Positions 1-11,424 of a DNA stretch of 64,000 bases are shown here, piece after piece. Position 1 is the first letter of the stretch. Each line of letters opens with the position of its first letter. The notes beneath the pieces were generated by a model that saw nothing but the letters and a program-made list of their open reading frames with translations, was not told the DNA's origin and searched no databases. The DNA is from Lentinus brumalis (lineage: Eukaryota > Basidiomycota > Agaricomycetes > Polyporales > Polyporaceae): positions 186,001-250,000 of the forward strand of contig MARA01000044.1 of assembly GCA_001792895.1 (NCBI GenBank), written 5' to 3'. The position numbers and the translations under genes are program-made.

Positions 1-2386
1 TGTGTGGCGAGCCACGCGAGGGATTGTTCTGATACTTCTTCCAATGAGAGGTTCGCGCGCTGTTTCTTCAGCTGCCGGGCGTGCGTCAAGAGCCGTTCAA
101 TCCAGTATGATGCGACCTTGTCCTTGATTCCGGTTGCCGTCTGCAGATCCTTGATAGTTTTGGCAATACCATATGATGCTAACTTGATTTGCCGCTGTAC
201 AATCTGCCGTGTGTCCTCGACGGTGCGCAGCTGATCGTGCTGGATGGGAGATGAGATGCACATGATGTAAGTACGAGCTTTGGAGGGCTTAAACTGACGT
301 ACTCACGTTTGCATAGTATAGTCGGTGGTAACCCTCGTCAGATTCGCGCTGCTCCGGGGTCCCGCCTTTCTTGCACCGGCGGCATTTGCAGTTCTTGCCA
401 GCATGCGAGGATTCCTCGGACTGTTGAGGGTTATCGGCAGGTAGGAAGGGCACAAGCAGCCGGAAGCGACAGAATCTGTGTGTATGTGCATTGTAACAGC
501 GGATAGGTTCCTTGCGCGTGTTTCTGCGAGCCGTCGATCTGGATCAGTACTCGACAGGCTACCAATGAGGTATTACGCACTTGACTGCCTCCAGAATAGG
601 GGCGAGTTGCTCCGAACTTCCAGCAATCTGCGAGGTGGATAGAAAGTGTACTGCATTGGTTCCCTGGTGCATGCGGTTCAGGAGGCTCCAGTTTTGATAG
701 TACACATTGATGTGCTTCTGATATTGCTTGGAGCGGGCACCCGAGACATCGTCACAGAATAGTGGCACATATATGGTGACCAGATCGTCGCCACACGCCA
801 GTTCCCGGTCTGGGTTCGGCATGGGCGGGGTCAGATTGCCGGCGTGATCTGCCAAGTTGTTAGGACCGTGGAGCCCCCAGTGGCAGCGTGACAGAGCGAC
901 TAACCAAAGAGTGATATATCGGCATGTTGCTCAATGATGTCGGGCAAATTATTGACAAACTCGGAGGCAGCGCAGACAAGGGTGTCCTCGAACGCCTCTT
1001 GAAAGCAACACTGGCACAGAAGCGCATGGTCAGATACAGGAGAGCCCCTCAAGACACGGCAAACATACTGCTTGTATGGCTGTGAGAGCTGTACAATGCG
1101 CATACACAAGCCCATTGCGTGTAACCCACATCCTCGGGATCACAAGGGACCCATCGCGGAGTCGGCACACCTCGTTCACAAAGAAGTGCCGACCATTCCC
1201 GTAGTATGACGGGGTTAGCTCTGTGCGAGGCAAGTCCTTGTGGTAGCTTGCTTGGTGGAAATCAGAGAACGGTCGCGGGGTCTCGTCCGGATAGATGATC
1301 AAGTGCTGCGCGATATCCGGTTGCGAGAGGTCCTACAACATGCGAGTGAGTCAAAGGTCGCGACATGGAATTCCGGTACCCACCCTGCAGACCAGGTCAG
1401 TTATGGAGTTCGTGTAGAACATGTTCCCTTGCTCTGACTTTTGTGGCTCTGTCTTCACGCCACACTGCGCCCTCAATCTGTCTTCAAGAGCCTGATATGC
1501 CCGAAGCGACGGCACATCTCGCGCCCCACATTCACGCATTACCCATAACAGCAGGCGGCGAACTGGGACGGGGAGACGGAAATGTGGTGTATTCATGAAG
1601 CAATGCAGGAGTAACATCTGAGAGGCTTTAGCCCGCGCACATAACAAGAGTTGACCTTGATCACCACTTACCGTTTTGGTGCCATAAGGCGGGAACTGCC
1701 GATCACTCGGAATTCCGGACAAATATGCCTCCAGATCCTGTTCGTCACCCTCTCGGACCCCTGCAATAACTTGGTCAATACGAAACAGCTTGACCTGGAC
1801 TCCAGTAATTACCTGGGGCCCGTGTGCCGGAGCGAGGAGCCTCGGAAGCTGTCCCCGGTGGCAGTTCCAAGTCGATTTCATCGGTGGCATCGAACGCGGA
1901 ACCCAGCACATCCTCTTCTTGCGCCTGGACCACAAGTCGCTGGAACTCGGCACGCAGCAACTCCTCAGCAGTGTCGGCAACATGTAGATGGTTTTCGAGT
2001 CCAGGGAAGTATGCCGATTGCTCGTCCGGTGTAAAGCTGAAGTCTGCTGCAGAAACCCCATAGACATCTTGCGTCGCATCGTTCGAGCCGGTGAAAGCAA
2101 ATGCACGGTCCGAACATTCGAATGTAGTCTCGGTTGGCGGAAGTGGGATGGTATCTGCAATGTACGGGTCGCTAGAGTGAGGCTCAGACTCGCGTACAAG
2201 ATCTTCGTGAGTCTGGACGCGCGAAGCACGCCCTGCGAGGTTGATGAGGTGCGTGTTGGTTGTTACATGTTTGGATAACCCGCGACGCGCTATCCATTGA
2301 GCGGACACGTGGGGGTTGGCTTCGGCACAGATCCTGCACTGAATCCTCTCGCCAGAAACATCCTCGTTCCAATCTGCCTCGGTCAC
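1..2386 (-). CDS. Transposon-associated large ORF of basidiomycetes, partial
   Basis: Multi-exon minus-strand gene that runs off the left edge. Its N-terminal exon (about 2386-1780) begins with a zinc-finger-like pattern, CRIC followed by two spaced histidines, then an acidic stretch. Further exons read FFVNEVCRLRDGSLVIPRMW (about 1240-1130), PLFCDDVSGARSKQYQKH with HFLSTS (about 780-620), and CRRCKKGG followed by ESDEGYHRLY (about 400-310). I know this combination from very repetitive agaricomycete proteins linked to DNA transposons; I cannot name the superfamily (KDZ- or Plavaka-related are candidates). No catalytic triad can be checked because the C-terminal half is missing. The start is unclear: the open frame begins at a GTG near 2386, and a cag acceptor just inside suggests an upstream exon. 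It is divergent from the gene at 2692. Confidence 0.6.
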
Positions 2387-2691
2387 TCATCAGATCTGTG
2401 CCCAAGTATATCGCCTCTGTTCTATTGCACGCACCTGGTCCGAGACTTTTGCGCTGGCGTCCTGGCATGCTGATACTGACCTTGATCTTGCTGTAACAGA
2501 TATTCCGATGTTTGCTCCAATGCAGCGCCAACACGCCCAAATGCGGCACCCAGCCGCTGTTGAGGCCTGCCCCAACTCAAGGCACAAACATTCTTGCCGT
2601 GGTTTTTTTCACCACGGCCCTTGGGTCTCCGTTCAACCTCGTCTTTCCCCCACACCCTTCTCCTCCCGTTGCGTTTTTCCTTGCCTCTCCC
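2387..2691. other. Divergent intergenic region of the left transposon-like gene pair
   Basis: A 305-bp spacer between two genes transcribed away from each other. It probably holds both promoters and the first exon of the minus-strand gene. C/T-rich stretches precede the plus-strand ATG at 2692, as is common at fungal transcription starts. No TATA box was identified with confidence. Confidence 0.4.
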
Positions 2692-4199
2692 ATGTCTGAG
2701 CACTCAAGCCCGGGCCCCACGTCCACGGATGTCTTGACCCCGTCTCAGATCCTCGCCGCTCGAGTCCGCGCTCATGCAGCTTTGCAACTTCTTCAGGAGA
2801 ACCCCAGCAACCCCCAGGACCCCACAGCAACCCCGTCTCGTGCAGCCTCACCTTCGGCACGCAGTGAACCCCGTGGGCAGCAACGCCGTCGATCAGTCTA
2901 TGAGGACGACGACGACGACGACGCTCCATTGGGGTCAGATGCGGCCACACCCACTCCGCAACGCACAGTGCCGTCAGGTCATTCCGCTTCTACGACCACA
3001 CTGGCACTCCTGGGTCCCACTCTCAAGCGCGCCAGACGCCTCGGAGTTCAATCTGAGGGTGATCTGGATATCTTCCTAGCCGTTCGTATCACCATTCATC
3101 TGCTCTCTCGCTGTGCTGACATATGGCTTTCCTCATCGTCGTCACAGGCCGGTCCAGCTGAGCGAACTGCGTATCAATACGCCCTGAGCCTCTCAAATCA
3201 GGACAGCCTCAACATGCTCCGGTTGCATCTGAAATACGAGATGCCGGCGACAGTCAAGGTGAGTGCTTCTCAGACGCGCATGAGTATCAGATTCTTCAGC
3301 TCACACCCGTTTCACCCGCAGACCACTTGTTCCGATTATGCGTGGGCGTACACACTTTCCCCCACGATCACGATGTACCGCCACGCTGAGAGCGCTGATA
3401 ATGTATTGGTGAGTGTTCTCTGATCTCCATGCTTACTCCGGGCTCAAGATACCACATGCAGGCCGTGATGAGAAGCCTGCATGTATCGGATTTGCCTCCA
3501 ACTCACGAGACCGGACGCTGCGAAGAGGTAGTCCGCTTCATTGGCAAGGCGCTGACATCGTGCCGTAACCACATCAAGGCCAAGGTCAGTTCAGGTTGCC
3601 TCGGCACGGGCGCGCGTACCTTTTACTCAAATCTTTGCAGATCATGGACACCCTTGACCCCAAGAAGGTGGTCCCGCGAGATATTGGATCACTGACAGCA
3701 GCGATCGTCTCACGCTCGAGGGTCAAGCCCACCGCCGCCTTGTATATTCGTGTTGCAGTCATTGTGAGCATGCCGGGTCACTTGCTTCTGCGTACAGAGT
3801 GTACTGATGATCATCGGTCCAGCGCTGGGTTGCAGAGTCCTTCCCGGAGTCCAGGCAGGACGACAACTTCTGGGTCAAAGTCGACGCGTCCATGGCGGAG
3901 ACACGCGCAGACCTCGTGACCTCAGCTTTGATCCAGGCGTACGTACTCTTGTTGCCCCTCCCACCTTTGGTAAGACTGACCAGTGTGGTGATTCTAGCGC
4001 GTTCATGGCAGTCTACGAAGACGACAACCAGAAGTACGGCGCCCCAGACCTCCTCAACTCCCCACCGGTTGAAAGCAGGAGTCAGGAAGACTGGATTCAA
4101 CAGTTGAGCGACCGTGCCAGCAGGCCGTTACCCAACACCGCAGGTACCTCGGGCCTTAGCGCAATGCAACCTACCCGTCGCCGCGCCGCTGCCAGATGA
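2692..4199 (+). CDS. Hypothetical protein paired with the left transposon-like gene
   Basis: Multi-exon gene starting at ATG 2692 (MSEHSSPGPTSTD). The N-terminus is a low-complexity Ser/Pro/Arg region with an acidic run (EDDDDDD), followed by KRARRLGVQSEGDLDIFL and LSNQDSLNMLRLHLKYEMP. Introns of about 50-65 nt are visible, for example gtgagtgcttc near 3258 and gtgagtgttctc near 3411. The last exon ends at TRRRAAAR and a stop at 4199. No enzymatic motif or membrane segment is visible. I recognise the general type as a companion ORF common around agaricomycete transposons, without a known function. Its divergent arrangement with the gene at 1-2386 suggests the two belong to one element. The joining of internal exons is approximate. 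Confidence 0.55.
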
Positions 4200-6885
4200 T
4201 CTTTATATTGGAGTCTTCGCCGCCTCGTGCTTCAAATAACCTTCGTCGCCCTGTCGTCTATGTCCGTCCCGAGGTCGTGTGTCTGTCGTATTGTCACCTG
4301 TATCGTATTACATGCTTCCTAGTAATCGATTATTTCTGCCATCTGCCCATCATGATGCGTGCCCGTGTTCGATGCGACATTCTCATCAGAATTGCTGAAG
4401 TCGTACACCAACCTCGTCACCGTGCTCTATCCACCCTCCAGTCGATATTCGAGCCCAAACATCCCACAGACCATACCATGTACTGCATCTGGTGATTGCG
4501 CTTGACATCAGACATATCTCTCTATATACCTCTGTACCAGCTCTGGAGCAACCTCCTGGCACGCTCGGAAGGCGGATATCCACACAACCTTCAACGTTAC
4601 GCCCTCTGGACATCACGCGCTGAAGCTCCCCTGAAGGTAGTCACATCGTTGAATGCTTCATGATTTTGCATCCGTAAGCTCCGGGCGATGTTCGGGACGC
4701 GCATCAGCAACGTTGACGCTGACGTCCGCCCGGCTTTCCCTGCGGAACCTTCGCTTGACCTCCTCCGTGAACGATGGTGTAGACTCAGGTTTAGCACCAA
4801 CAAGCGCCGGATTCGGCCCGCCGAGAGGGCGTCTGCTGTCCGGGGTGGGCAGAAGGTTGCAGGAACCCCGGCGGGAGAGCTGTCTGCGGACTGATCGGAC
4901 AAATCACCTCCGGGACCTCTATTCGAGCCTTTCCGCACAGAGGAACCCCGGTTGTTGGCCGGCGCTACCCATATTTGTTCATTTTTTGGAGCGCCATTTC
5001 ACCGTGGAATTCTTTTGTTCTTGTCGGAATCATGTTCTACTCGGTAAATGGAAGCGATTGCACATTTTCCCGTCTTTTTAGCTATTTTATATAGGGGTTG
5101 GCCAAATTTTGGGAGTCAAAATCCAAAAATTGAGAATTAAGGAATTCTGCCCGTGGAAGTTGGGTCTAATCACTAACTACGTGCTATTTATGCAATTTCC
5201 CGGACTTTCGGGCGTTTGTGGCAACCCAGATAATTCGGACAAGTCGGCGTCAGAAATTGGCGGGCTTTGGTTGTCCGCAACTGTAGGGCTCGACGTCTCT
5301 CGCTCTCATTTGGCAGTGTCGAGTCCAAGCTGTCTGCCAGATCTATGATCCAATGTTCGCCGGCCACTATCGTGGTAGTCGTGTTACCCGACCTCCAGCG
5401 GCCTGACCAGCCCGGGCGCAAAAAGTGGCTGTTGCTTTGTGGGCTCACGTCTGCGGAATGCGACCAAGTGCCCGTGAAGTACCAAGGATCCGGGACCCGG
5501 CGCGAGCTCGTTGCACGGCGGATGTGGACATCCAGTGCTTAGATTATCGTCCGAGCGAGGGGGTGGCTATTAGACAAGTGAGCAATTCGTGTGGGCATGG
5601 AACGTATCGCTGATTACAAGGATGCAATAGGCTAAGCCTCCCCAATCATGTTTTCGCTCGCGCCCTGAAGGGACCGCAGAGACGGCAGTACTCACCGCAA
5701 TAGATCCTAGTACGGCACGCACGAGGTTGTCCGCGCAGTGGAGCATGTTCATCTGCATCAAGTGCGAAATACATGTGCATCTGCCGGGCTCATCTGAGAA
5801 CTCGAAGCGCGTACTGAGTACTTGTACACGCAGGCAGGACTACAACAGGCCACTACTTACTACTTACTACTATCTATGAATACTAGAATTTTTTTCGCCT
5901 CGGATAAGGCCAAAACCAGCTTGCGCAAACTCGACAGGCTAGAACGATGTGCGGTCAGTCATAGAAGATCATCCTCGAACGTCCATGACATGCGGCCTGT
6001 CCTCTGTCCTCGGGCTGCTGCTATTGGCTCTCAGGCTTGTCTGGGTTCGTGGAGTGAGTGATACACCGCGGACAACCTGGTCGATGGATACATCTTCGAC
6101 CACCCGCCAAACATGCCCCGGGCCCTGGGTATTCAGCACTGTAGACAAGTTCATGGAGTACTATTATGCACCTCCGCCGCCGCAGCTTCGTCGGGTCCAG
6201 CTCGAAGGAATGTCGACATCGCCTGTTACCGTAGTAGCCCGGTCATCGTGATCATGGCGTACGTTGTGTAACAAGACATAGAACGGGGTGCGCTCGAGCT
6301 GCCGTCCTGCTGAAGGAGCCCATCGGGGACGACACGACACATTTGCGCGAACGGCACCGACAATGGCGCGAAGACGAAGGACTGCTCGTCGAAGCGTCGC
6401 GGGTACTTCACGAACGCGCTCTGGAGGTCGTCTGAAGGCAATAAGCTGTCTTCAAGCCAGAACCATAAGGAAATCCTCTTGATGGAGGACAAGGTGCTTA
6501 CCTGTACTCGTTACTAGGTCGCGCCGTGGCAGATGACGAGGGTGCCGTATCCGTGAGTATTTGCTTGCGGAGGGCCGAAACCCACAACACAAACACAGAG
6601 AAACCGAAGCGAATCTCCACTGGCAAAGCACAGCATGAAACCCGAAGAGAAGAAGAGGCCGAATGAAATGTCCAATGGCAACCCGATACCCACCCGATAC
6701 CCCGACACCCAAGGCCTCCCGAGGCCTAAATGTCCAATACCAACCCAAGGAAACGACGACACCCAGACCAAGTACTTATCACTAAACCGCACCGCAGAAC
6801 CTAGAGCAGAAATCAGAAACACGAGAATCCCGGGGCCAGCCCAGCTGCCAGCACGAAGCACGCCTCACCGCACACAAACCGCAGC
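4200..6885. other. No confident gene
   Basis: I found no recognisable protein. A short AT-rich patch lies at about 5080-5200. Weak protein-like stretches occur on the minus strand at about 6226-6492 (for example LLPSDDLQSAFVKYPRRFDE) and 5969-6154. They could be exons of an unrecognised gene lying between here and the tail-anchored protein at 6886, but I could not chain them with convincing splice sites. Confidence 0.4.
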
Positions 6886-7389
6886 CTAAACGAAGATGAC
6901 CACGCACACAACCAAGAACGCATGCGCGACCGACACCATGAACAGCCTCCACTGCGCGGGCGCCGCGTCGTTCACCCGCACGGGCGGGACCGCGCTGCGC
7001 GGCCACTCTGCCGGGACCAGCAGGAACTCGTCTGCAGTCGCCCCGACGTAGCGGACGTATGCGGGGCGGAGGCGCCGCCCGCGGTACCACTGCCGCTGCT
7101 CGAGCGTGCGCCGGGGCCGCGGGCCCCCGGGAGGGGACAGGAACACCTCGGAGGGCAGGCTGTCCATCGACGGGAACGCGCAGGACGACAGGGCCGGGGG
7201 CTCGCGCGCGAGCTCGCAGAGGCCGTCCGCGATAGACGGCGAGGCGGGAATCAACGCCGACGACGGGACGACGCCAAGGCGAGGATAGAACGGATCGGTG
7301 GGAGACGTCGAGCTGCCGAGCACGGGAGACGCGGGAACGTCGCCAGCGACGTGAAGAACGATAGTGCAGGACGAGGAAGACGAGATCAT
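6886..7389 (-). CDS. Small hypothetical protein with C-terminal membrane anchor
   Basis: Single open frame of about 167 residues from ATG 7389 (MISSSSSCTIVLH). The middle is Pro/Ser/Arg-rich, and the last 20 or so residues are strongly hydrophobic (FMVSVAHAFLVVCVVIFV), which is the layout of a tail-anchored membrane protein. No domain is recognised. It lies about 295 bp downstream of the CIA30-like gene on the same strand. Base composition and codon use look like real coding sequence (GC-rich third positions), but the frame could also be one exon of a longer gene. Three other frames are open over the same stretch, which lowers confidence. Confidence 0.45.
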   Translation of the reverse strand: MISSSSSCTIVLHVAGDVPASPVLGSSTSPTDPFYPRLGVVPSSALIPASPSIADGLCELAREPPALSSCAFPSMDSLPSEVFLSPPGGPRPRRTLEQRQWYRGRRLRPAYVRYVGATADEFLLVPAEWPRSAVPPVRVNDAAPAQWRLFMVSVAHAFLVVCVVIFV

Positions 7390-7683
7390 CAAGCAACTGT
7401 GGCAGAACTTAGCAGTGTTAGGACAGTAGGGTTGTCAGGAAAGGCGCAAATCTGGGGGAGGAAGGGCGCGAGCGCGGTTCATATACGGGCACCATTGGCA
7501 TCGGGACCAGTTCGAACTGCAAGCCTCCGCACTGTTGCGACGGCAATGCGTCGCGATGGACGTATCCGGACATCCGCATCTGCAGGCTTGTCCGAGGGAG
7601 ATGAGAGTCGAGGTGATATAAGAGGACGATGCGGGACTGTATACATGCAACCGCGAACGACATGTGCCGGGGCCTTGCGGCAA

Positions 7684-8711
7684 CTACAGAACCGGAGGCC
7701 GCTCCCATTGCGTGCCCTCAGTAGGGACTTTCTCTGGCGCATAGCACGGTGTGAGAAGCGGACGGCAAGGGGGTGGACGCACGTACCGAGCGCCGCCGTG
7801 TCCGTCACATCTTCAACGTTCACGGCGCTGATGGAGTCGATGCCGAGCTCGTAGGGCCCTCAACACCGCTGTTCCCGCCGAGGAGAGAGATGCCGACGGT
7901 GCGTACACGCTCACGGTACATCAGTACTTGGTGCGGCACGAGCTCTCCTGCATTGGTCAGTACAAAGTCCTTGAACGGTATCTGCGCATACAGTCAGCCG
8001 CAACTCCCCAAGACGGCGCATATTCCACTCACGAATATGTCCTCCCAGCCGCCATCGTCTCTGCGGAAGAACAGACGGTGCTGCCACAAGTCCGTGGTGA
8101 TGGGACCATCTGTCTGCAAGTTGACGAAGTACGAGTTGCGTGTGCGCGGATGACCCATGGCGCGAACGCGAAGTGCAAGGTATTCGTGCGTCGAGACGTC
8201 TTCTGTTATCTCGCCGAACAGCGTCGTCCGGGGCTGAAGACCGTGTCCATATGGGAAGCCGACATGAGCGCAGAGTGATCCGCACCTTGCTCCGGAAACC
8301 CGCGTACCCCCACGAATCTGACCTTCGAGTCCGGGACGCACCGCAAGCCTCATTTCGCCCCAGAACCTGCCCGTCGGTCTGTTCACGATGACTCCGTGAG
8401 GCGGGGGCTTCTCCGAACCTGAGGGCTTGGCTGTCGACTCGTCCAGGGCAAAGTTTACGGTGGAAGTCCCCCGACGTCCGCATCACAGCCGGTTGCGAAC
8501 TGGTCGATGTCCTCGCGGCTGTTGAAGGTAAAGAGCGTTCTGGGTGCGCGCGAAGGCTCTTCCGCGCCCTCCATGCGCAAAACTGGATGCAGACCGTACC
8601 TCAGCGGCGGGCCCGGGGGATGCAAGACGATTGCGTACTGCGAGAGGCATTGTCGCGGAGGACCTTGCTGCTCCTGTTGAGGTATGCGCCGAGGTGTCCG
8701 AGACGTGACAT
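7684..8711 (-). CDS. CIA30-family complex I assembly factor, frame broken three times
   Basis: Homologue of CIA30/NDUFAF1 (NADH:ubiquinone oxidoreductase intermediate-associated protein), which helps assemble the mitochondrial complex I membrane arm. Five exons fit: 8711-8639 (ATG, MSRLGHLGAYLNRSSKVL), 8582-8286, 8233-8033, 7981-7787 and 7733-7684. Family motifs are clear: LFTFNSREDIDQFATG, RPTGRFWGEMRLAVRPGLEG, GYAGFRSK, TDLWQHRLFFRRDDGGWEDI, RTVGISLLGGNSGVEG and YELGIDS. The frame shifts by one base at a C run at 8468-8472, at a C run at 8307-8311, and at GGGCCC (7854-7859). If one base is missing at each, all exon phases agree and the product would be about 272 residues, normal for the family. 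It is therefore either a recent pseudogene or an intact gene with homopolymer errors in the assembly. Confidence 0.85.
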
Positions 8712-9036
8712 TCTAGGTGGTGGCCTGCGACAAGCAGCGCAGGCAACGCGCTCAACGTCATCGCTGCGTGGGCGCTTCCTACTGCGACGTCCGAGCGTTG
8801 TCCATGATTAATGATTACTTGCTGTTATCAGTGACCGTGCTTGCTTGCACGTCTTGGAGTACACTATGGCCCGTGCACAAAGCATAGAGGCCTCGGCGGG
8901 TGCGGCTGCAGGGGCAGGCAGCCTCTTCGGAAGCGAGGTGCGTGCGGCTCGTGCTCCTTGGACTCGAACCACGACGTTCACGCTCACTCACGCCCAAACT
9001 ACTCTCTACGCCCGCACGGCAAGCCCATCGTTCACA
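8712..9036. promoter_or_regulatory. Divergent promoter region
   Basis: A 325-bp spacer between the CIA30-like gene (minus) and the membrane protein gene (plus). The plus-strand frame stays open upstream to 8845, but the ATG at 9037 is preferred because it begins a good signal peptide. Both promoters must lie here. No clear TATA box was found. Confidence 0.4.
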
Positions 9037-10980
9037 ATGCTGCACAACCAGTCTATCCTCGGTTTCTCTCTTCTCGTTCTCTCCTGCGCCTCTCCCTCCC
9101 TTGGCGACGCCGTGTCTGCTGCCCCCTCGTCCGTCGATCCCATGTCCCCGCCCTCAAGTCCAACGCTGGGCACGAACCCGGGACACGCCTTCCAGGACAT
9201 CAACCCTCCTCGAGTGCTTCCTAGCTCACCTTCGGCTGCTGGGCTTCCTACCATGGTCATGTCGAATCCTACCTCTGTCGCTGGCACTGCAGCATTCAAC
9301 CCAGCTATCACGCCGAGCCCTCTTGCGGCCGAGGTCTCCCCAGCATCGGCTGCGACACTGCTCAACGGATCCTCACATCGCTCTAGCAAGCAGCGCGCCA
9401 AGGTTCATTCTAGCATCGCTGCCCACTTCAGCAGTCAGCTCCAGCTTCAGCTCCAAGCCCAAACTCTTGCGCAAACTTCCCATACATCGCAAACGCCTGA
9501 GCCGACGGCTTCACCTCAAATCCAACTGGATCAGTCCTCCGCGATCACGAGCTCATCCGTCTCTGCTCCCTCACCCTCAAACTCAGATCTACAAGTCTCC
9601 ACCTCAGCATCCTCCATGGAATCGAGTGCTACACTGGCCATCTCCAGCCACCCCTTCTCAGCTCCGGCTTTCTCGGCCACGGCTTCTCGTGCTGTCCCTA
9701 CCTCGCATGACCTCGACGACCCCAACCCAGACGTCCACTCTCAGTCGTCCGAGGCTTCCCTGCGCGCTCGCAAGACTGCAGTCCTCGCCGCTCTACTGAT
9801 TCTCGGCACACTCGGAGCTCTTGGCGGCGGTATTCTCTGCTTCCGGTGCGGCGTCTTCCCTTGCTGCCACAATGTGCGACGAAGGCGCGGACCAACGTCC
9901 GCAGAACGCACGGCCGAGGAAGGTTTCCGTGGTGTGGCGAAGCTTGCACCTGGAGCTCTCAGCGAGAAGTCCAGCGGCTCCCTCGCCCCCGGAAAGCCCT
10001 CAGTCGCCACCGGCTCTGTCGTTCACCCCGTCTTCCCCCGCAACTTGCACGCACACACCCTGTCCTGCAGTACCTGCCCGCCGGACTCTCTCAATGGCGT
10101 CAGAGGCGGGGTGTCAGGAACCGGCATGGGAAGCGCGGCGGACATCCACGTCTACACCACGAACGAAGAGAGCGCCTTCGAGGACGTCACGCACATACTC
10201 TCCTCGGGCGTATTCTCAGACAAGGCGATGTCCTCGGAAGGCTCCTCGACCTCCACCGACCTGCGCTCCCCGCGCGACTCGGGCACCTCCCGGGCGACCC
10301 GCGCGTCGTCGGCCAGCGGGAGCGACGCCGCCAGGCTCAGCACGGCGACAACGGTGAGCGCGAGCGCGAGCGTGCACACCCGCATGAGCCGCGCGAGCGG
10401 CGGCGCAGCGAGCCTCACCGCCGAGTCCTACACGACCTGCGAGAGCCGCTACTCGACGCCGAGCATCGACCGCGACGCGCACGACGGGCCCGCGGCGATC
10501 GCGGAGGACTCGGAGGAGGACGAGTACTACTCGCCGGCGTCCCCGCAGTCGTCGTCGTCCGCGTCGTCCGCGTCGACCGCGTCCGGCGGGTCCGTCTCGG
10601 TGCTGCTCATGACCCCGGAGCAGAACGACTACGCCGGCCTCGCGGACGCGGCGCTCCCCCGCGTGCGCGTCGCCGGCCACGGCCCCGAGCGGGCGGCGTC
10701 CCCGGCGGGCTCGGGCTCCGGCTCGGACATGGACATCGACGGCGACGGCGACTGCGACGGCTCGGACTGGGACGTCGCGCACGCGTATGGCGCCCCGCCT
10801 GCGATCCCGCTCCCGCCTACGCCCGCCCCTCGTCCTGATGCCCGTATGGCGAAGGGGATGTATGCCGGGCGGAAGCCGGTCAAGGGGCGCCCGCAGACTG
10901 GGGTGGGGCTTGCCGTGGGCAAGGGCAGGGGCGGGGCGGTGGCTCTGGGCGGGAGGAAGGTGATGTTCATGCATGGCTAG
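9037..10980 (+). CDS. Single-pass membrane protein with Ser/Thr/Pro-rich ectodomain
   Basis: Intronless frame of about 647 residues from ATG 9037. Residues 1-25 form a signal peptide (MLHNQSILGFSLLVLSCASP). Residues about 26-245 are Ser/Thr/Pro/Gln-rich, typical of an O-glycosylated extracellular domain. A transmembrane segment follows at about 247-270 (TAVLAALLILGTLGALGGGI), then a Cys-rich juxtamembrane stretch (CFRCGVFPCC) and RRRRG as a stop-transfer signal. The cytosolic tail of about 370 residues is rich in Ser, Asp and Glu, with acidic runs such as DSEEDEYY. The layout resembles fungal cell-wall stress sensors and Mid2/SKG6-like proteins, but no domain proves that. An in-frame upstream start at 8845 would hide the signal peptide, so I rejected it. 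Confidence 0.75.
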   Translation: MLHNQSILGFSLLVLSCASPSLGDAVSAAPSSVDPMSPPSSPTLGTNPGHAFQDINPPRVLPSSPSAAGLPTMVMSNPTSVAGTAAFNPAITPSPLAAEVSPASAATLLNGSSHRSSKQRAKVHSSIAAHFSSQLQLQLQAQTLAQTSHTSQTPEPTASPQIQLDQSSAITSSSVSAPSPSNSDLQVSTSASSMESSATLAISSHPFSAPAFSATASRAVPTSHDLDDPNPDVHSQSSEASLRARKTAVLAALLILGTLGALGGGILCFRCGVFPCCHNVRRRRGPTSAERTAEEGFRGVAKLAPGALSEKSSGSLAPGKPSVATGSVVHPVFPRNLHAHTLSCSTCPPDSLNGVRGGVSGTGMGSAADIHVYTTNEESAFEDVTHILSSGVFSDKAMSSEGSSTSTDLRSPRDSGTSRATRASSASGSDAARLSTATTVSASASVHTRMSRASGGAASLTAESYTTCESRYSTPSIDRDAHDGPAAIAEDSEEDEYYSPASPQSSSSASSASTASGGSVSVLLMTPEQNDYAGLADAALPRVRVAGHGPERAASPAGSGSGSDMDIDGDGDCDGSDWDVAHAYGAPPAIPLPPTPAPRPDARMAKGMYAGRKPVKGRPQTGVGLAVGKGRGGAVALGGRKVMFMHG

Positions 10981-11099
10981 GACTCGGAGTATGTATGTTA
11001 CTGTATGCGCAGGGAGGACGGGTTTGGAGGACGTCAGGTCATTCAGTCGGCCTCAGCCGGGGATGCACTGCGGGCTACCAGATTCACGGGCGTTCGCTG

Positions 11100-11130
<31 letters not shown>
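11100..11130. repeat. (GTAA)n microsatellite
   Basis: About seven tandem copies of the tetranucleotide, roughly 120 bp past the stop of the preceding membrane protein gene. Confidence 0.9.
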
Positions 11131-11131
<1 letters not shown>

Positions 11132-11424
11132 TCTGTACATACTGCCGTCGGCGTTCGTGTGCGGGCAGGAGCAACAACAAGGAGAACCGTGGGGGTCACA
11201 CGGATACAAAGACCACAGCTTATAATCACGGAATTTTCAGCCAGACCTTGCAAGGCGTGAACGCAAACTTGTGCGGGACCTCGGCAGTGCGTCTGCTTCG
11301 TCCGAGACACAAGGTTTACAATATATACGGGTTCCAGAGCCGGTAGTTGGTTGAAGAGGCGGGTGGGCCGTCGAGGACAGCTGGACTGCCGTAGCCACAC
11401 AGCCGGAACGCAGTTCCGGCACAG

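Noticed and set aside
8950..8975. GGTTCGAGTCC on the minus strand resembling a tRNA T-arm
   Set aside because: The flanking bases do not form the T stem and no anticodon or acceptor arm can be folded around it.
9846..10974. Long Arg-rich frames on both strands overlapping the membrane protein gene
   Set aside because: They are shadows of a GC-rich coding region; only the frame from 9037 has a signal peptide, membrane segment and normal composition.
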